The notes beneath the pieces are model-generated. The model was not told where the DNA came from and did not search any database. It saw nothing but the letters and a program-made list of their open reading frames with translations. From Megaera sp965229545 (GTDB lineage: Bacteria > Pseudomonadota > Alphaproteobacteria > Rickettsiales > Rickettsiaceae), in assembly GCA_965229545.1 (NCBI GenBank), contig OZ245887.1, positions 992,001 through 1,056,000 on the forward strand: DNA of 64,000 nt, written 5' to 3'. Each line of letters begins with the position of its first letter. The stretch's first letter is position 1. This document shows positions 63,782-64,000 of the stretch, piece after piece. Made by a program: the position numbers and the translations under genes.

Positions 63782-64000
63782 CAAAACTGAAAAGGGGATT
63801 TTCTATTGCTCCTTCAACGGTAAAACCGGGTGATTTAAAATGATTCCAAATAATCACTGCTATTGTAGGAAGGACAAAGCCGAAAGTAAAAAACTGTATC
63901 ACATCCGTATAAGTTACAGCTCTGATACCGCCGAAAGTGGAATATAATATTACTATTGTAGAAGCAAGAATAATTGCATAAGTACCAGGTATCCCTACGA
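63782..64000 (-). pseudogene. Sodium:solute symporter (SSS family), upstream fragment
   Basis: Minus-strand frame running in from the right edge: GIPGTYAIILASTIVILYST, then FGGIRAVTYTDVIQFFTFGF and VLPTIAVIIWNHFKSPGF, ending ENPLFSF at the IS21 border. GGIRAVTYTDVIQF is the conserved loop-helix of SSS transporters (TM4-5 region). The gene is interrupted at 63781; its continuation starts at 9525 in the window. The fragment extends beyond the window, so its start is not seen. Confidence 0.85.

Noticed and set aside
1..64000. CRISPR array, restriction-modification, toxin-antitoxin or prophage
   Set aside because: No regularly spaced short repeats, cas genes, methylase/nuclease pairs, small toxin-antitoxin pairs or phage structural genes were seen on either strand.

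Overview
The window is AT-rich and looks like a chromosome segment of an obligate intracellular alphaproteobacterium of the order Rickettsiales, most likely family Rickettsiaceae. Support comes from the reduced housekeeping set with short spacers, the NtrY/NtrX pair, a nuoABCDE-x-nuoF operon, neighbouring lptD and surA-like genes, a DUF2608 remnant, an ankyrin-repeat remnant and heavy loading with insertion sequences. The genus cannot be fixed from this sequence alone. Housekeeping genes are uninterrupted, whereas dusB, a pentapeptide-repeat lipoprotein gene and most transposase genes carry frameshifts or stops. That contrast points to real gene decay more than to random sequencing error.

Layout. 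1-6470: decayed dusB, a Fis-like regulator, ntrY, ntrX, a frameshifted pentapeptide-repeat lipoprotein gene and acpS. 6556-6648: tRNA-Ser(GCT). 6703-9857: nested mobile-element debris with IS21-family copy 1, a piece of a sodium:solute symporter gene and a 66-bp IS630 end. 9857-15844: a comEC remnant, an orphan haem-copper-oxidase-like protein, folE, proS, lolC/E and lolD. 16065-18064: cold-shock protein and DEAD-box helicase. 18079-23093: rimP-nusA-infB-rbfA operon with its own promoter and a leader terminator. 23122-24293: decayed IS256-family element. 24603-29048: surA-like and lptD, divergent from xseA. 29125-32290: DUF2608 remnant, two IS630-family copies and membrane-gene scraps. 32402-33674: tRNA-Met, rpsI and rplM. 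33973-39310: nuoA-nuoF. 39450-44098: alkD-like, ogt, pheT and pheS on the minus strand. 44219-48743: rpsB, tsf, truA, prmC and a PCuAC copper chaperone. 48764-52320: a pile of IS256, IS21, IS630 and IS110 fragments. 52624-55934: 5-formyl-THF cyclo-ligase, cvpA, tatC and serS. 56186-56732: a 547-bp non-coding element with long inverted ends and a 6-bp target duplication. 56838-60693: MFS transporter, RDD protein and sucCD. 60866-64000: ankyrin remnant, IS21 copy 2 and the other half of the symporter gene.

Genes that act together: nuoA-F supply part of complex I; sucCD a TCA-cycle step; lolC/E and lolD lipoprotein export; lptD and surA-like outer-membrane assembly; rimP, nusA, infB, rbfA, rpsB, tsf, rplM, rpsI, prmC, truA, proS, serS and pheST translation; ntrY and ntrX one two-component pathway.

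The strongest structural observation is that one symporter gene is split between positions 9525 and 63782. Each half abuts the outer end of a different, oppositely oriented IS21 copy, and both halves carry the same 5-bp target duplication (TTTTG). Joining them restores the reading frame. This implies an inversion of about 52 kb, or an equivalent exchange, by recombination between the two IS copies. No clearly new enzyme or defence system was recognised. The most promising undescribed items are the 547-bp inverted-repeat element, the 71-bp nested inverted-repeat unit at the IS630 end, the unknown membrane-anchored protein inside the nuo operon and the leader terminator in front of rimP-nusA.
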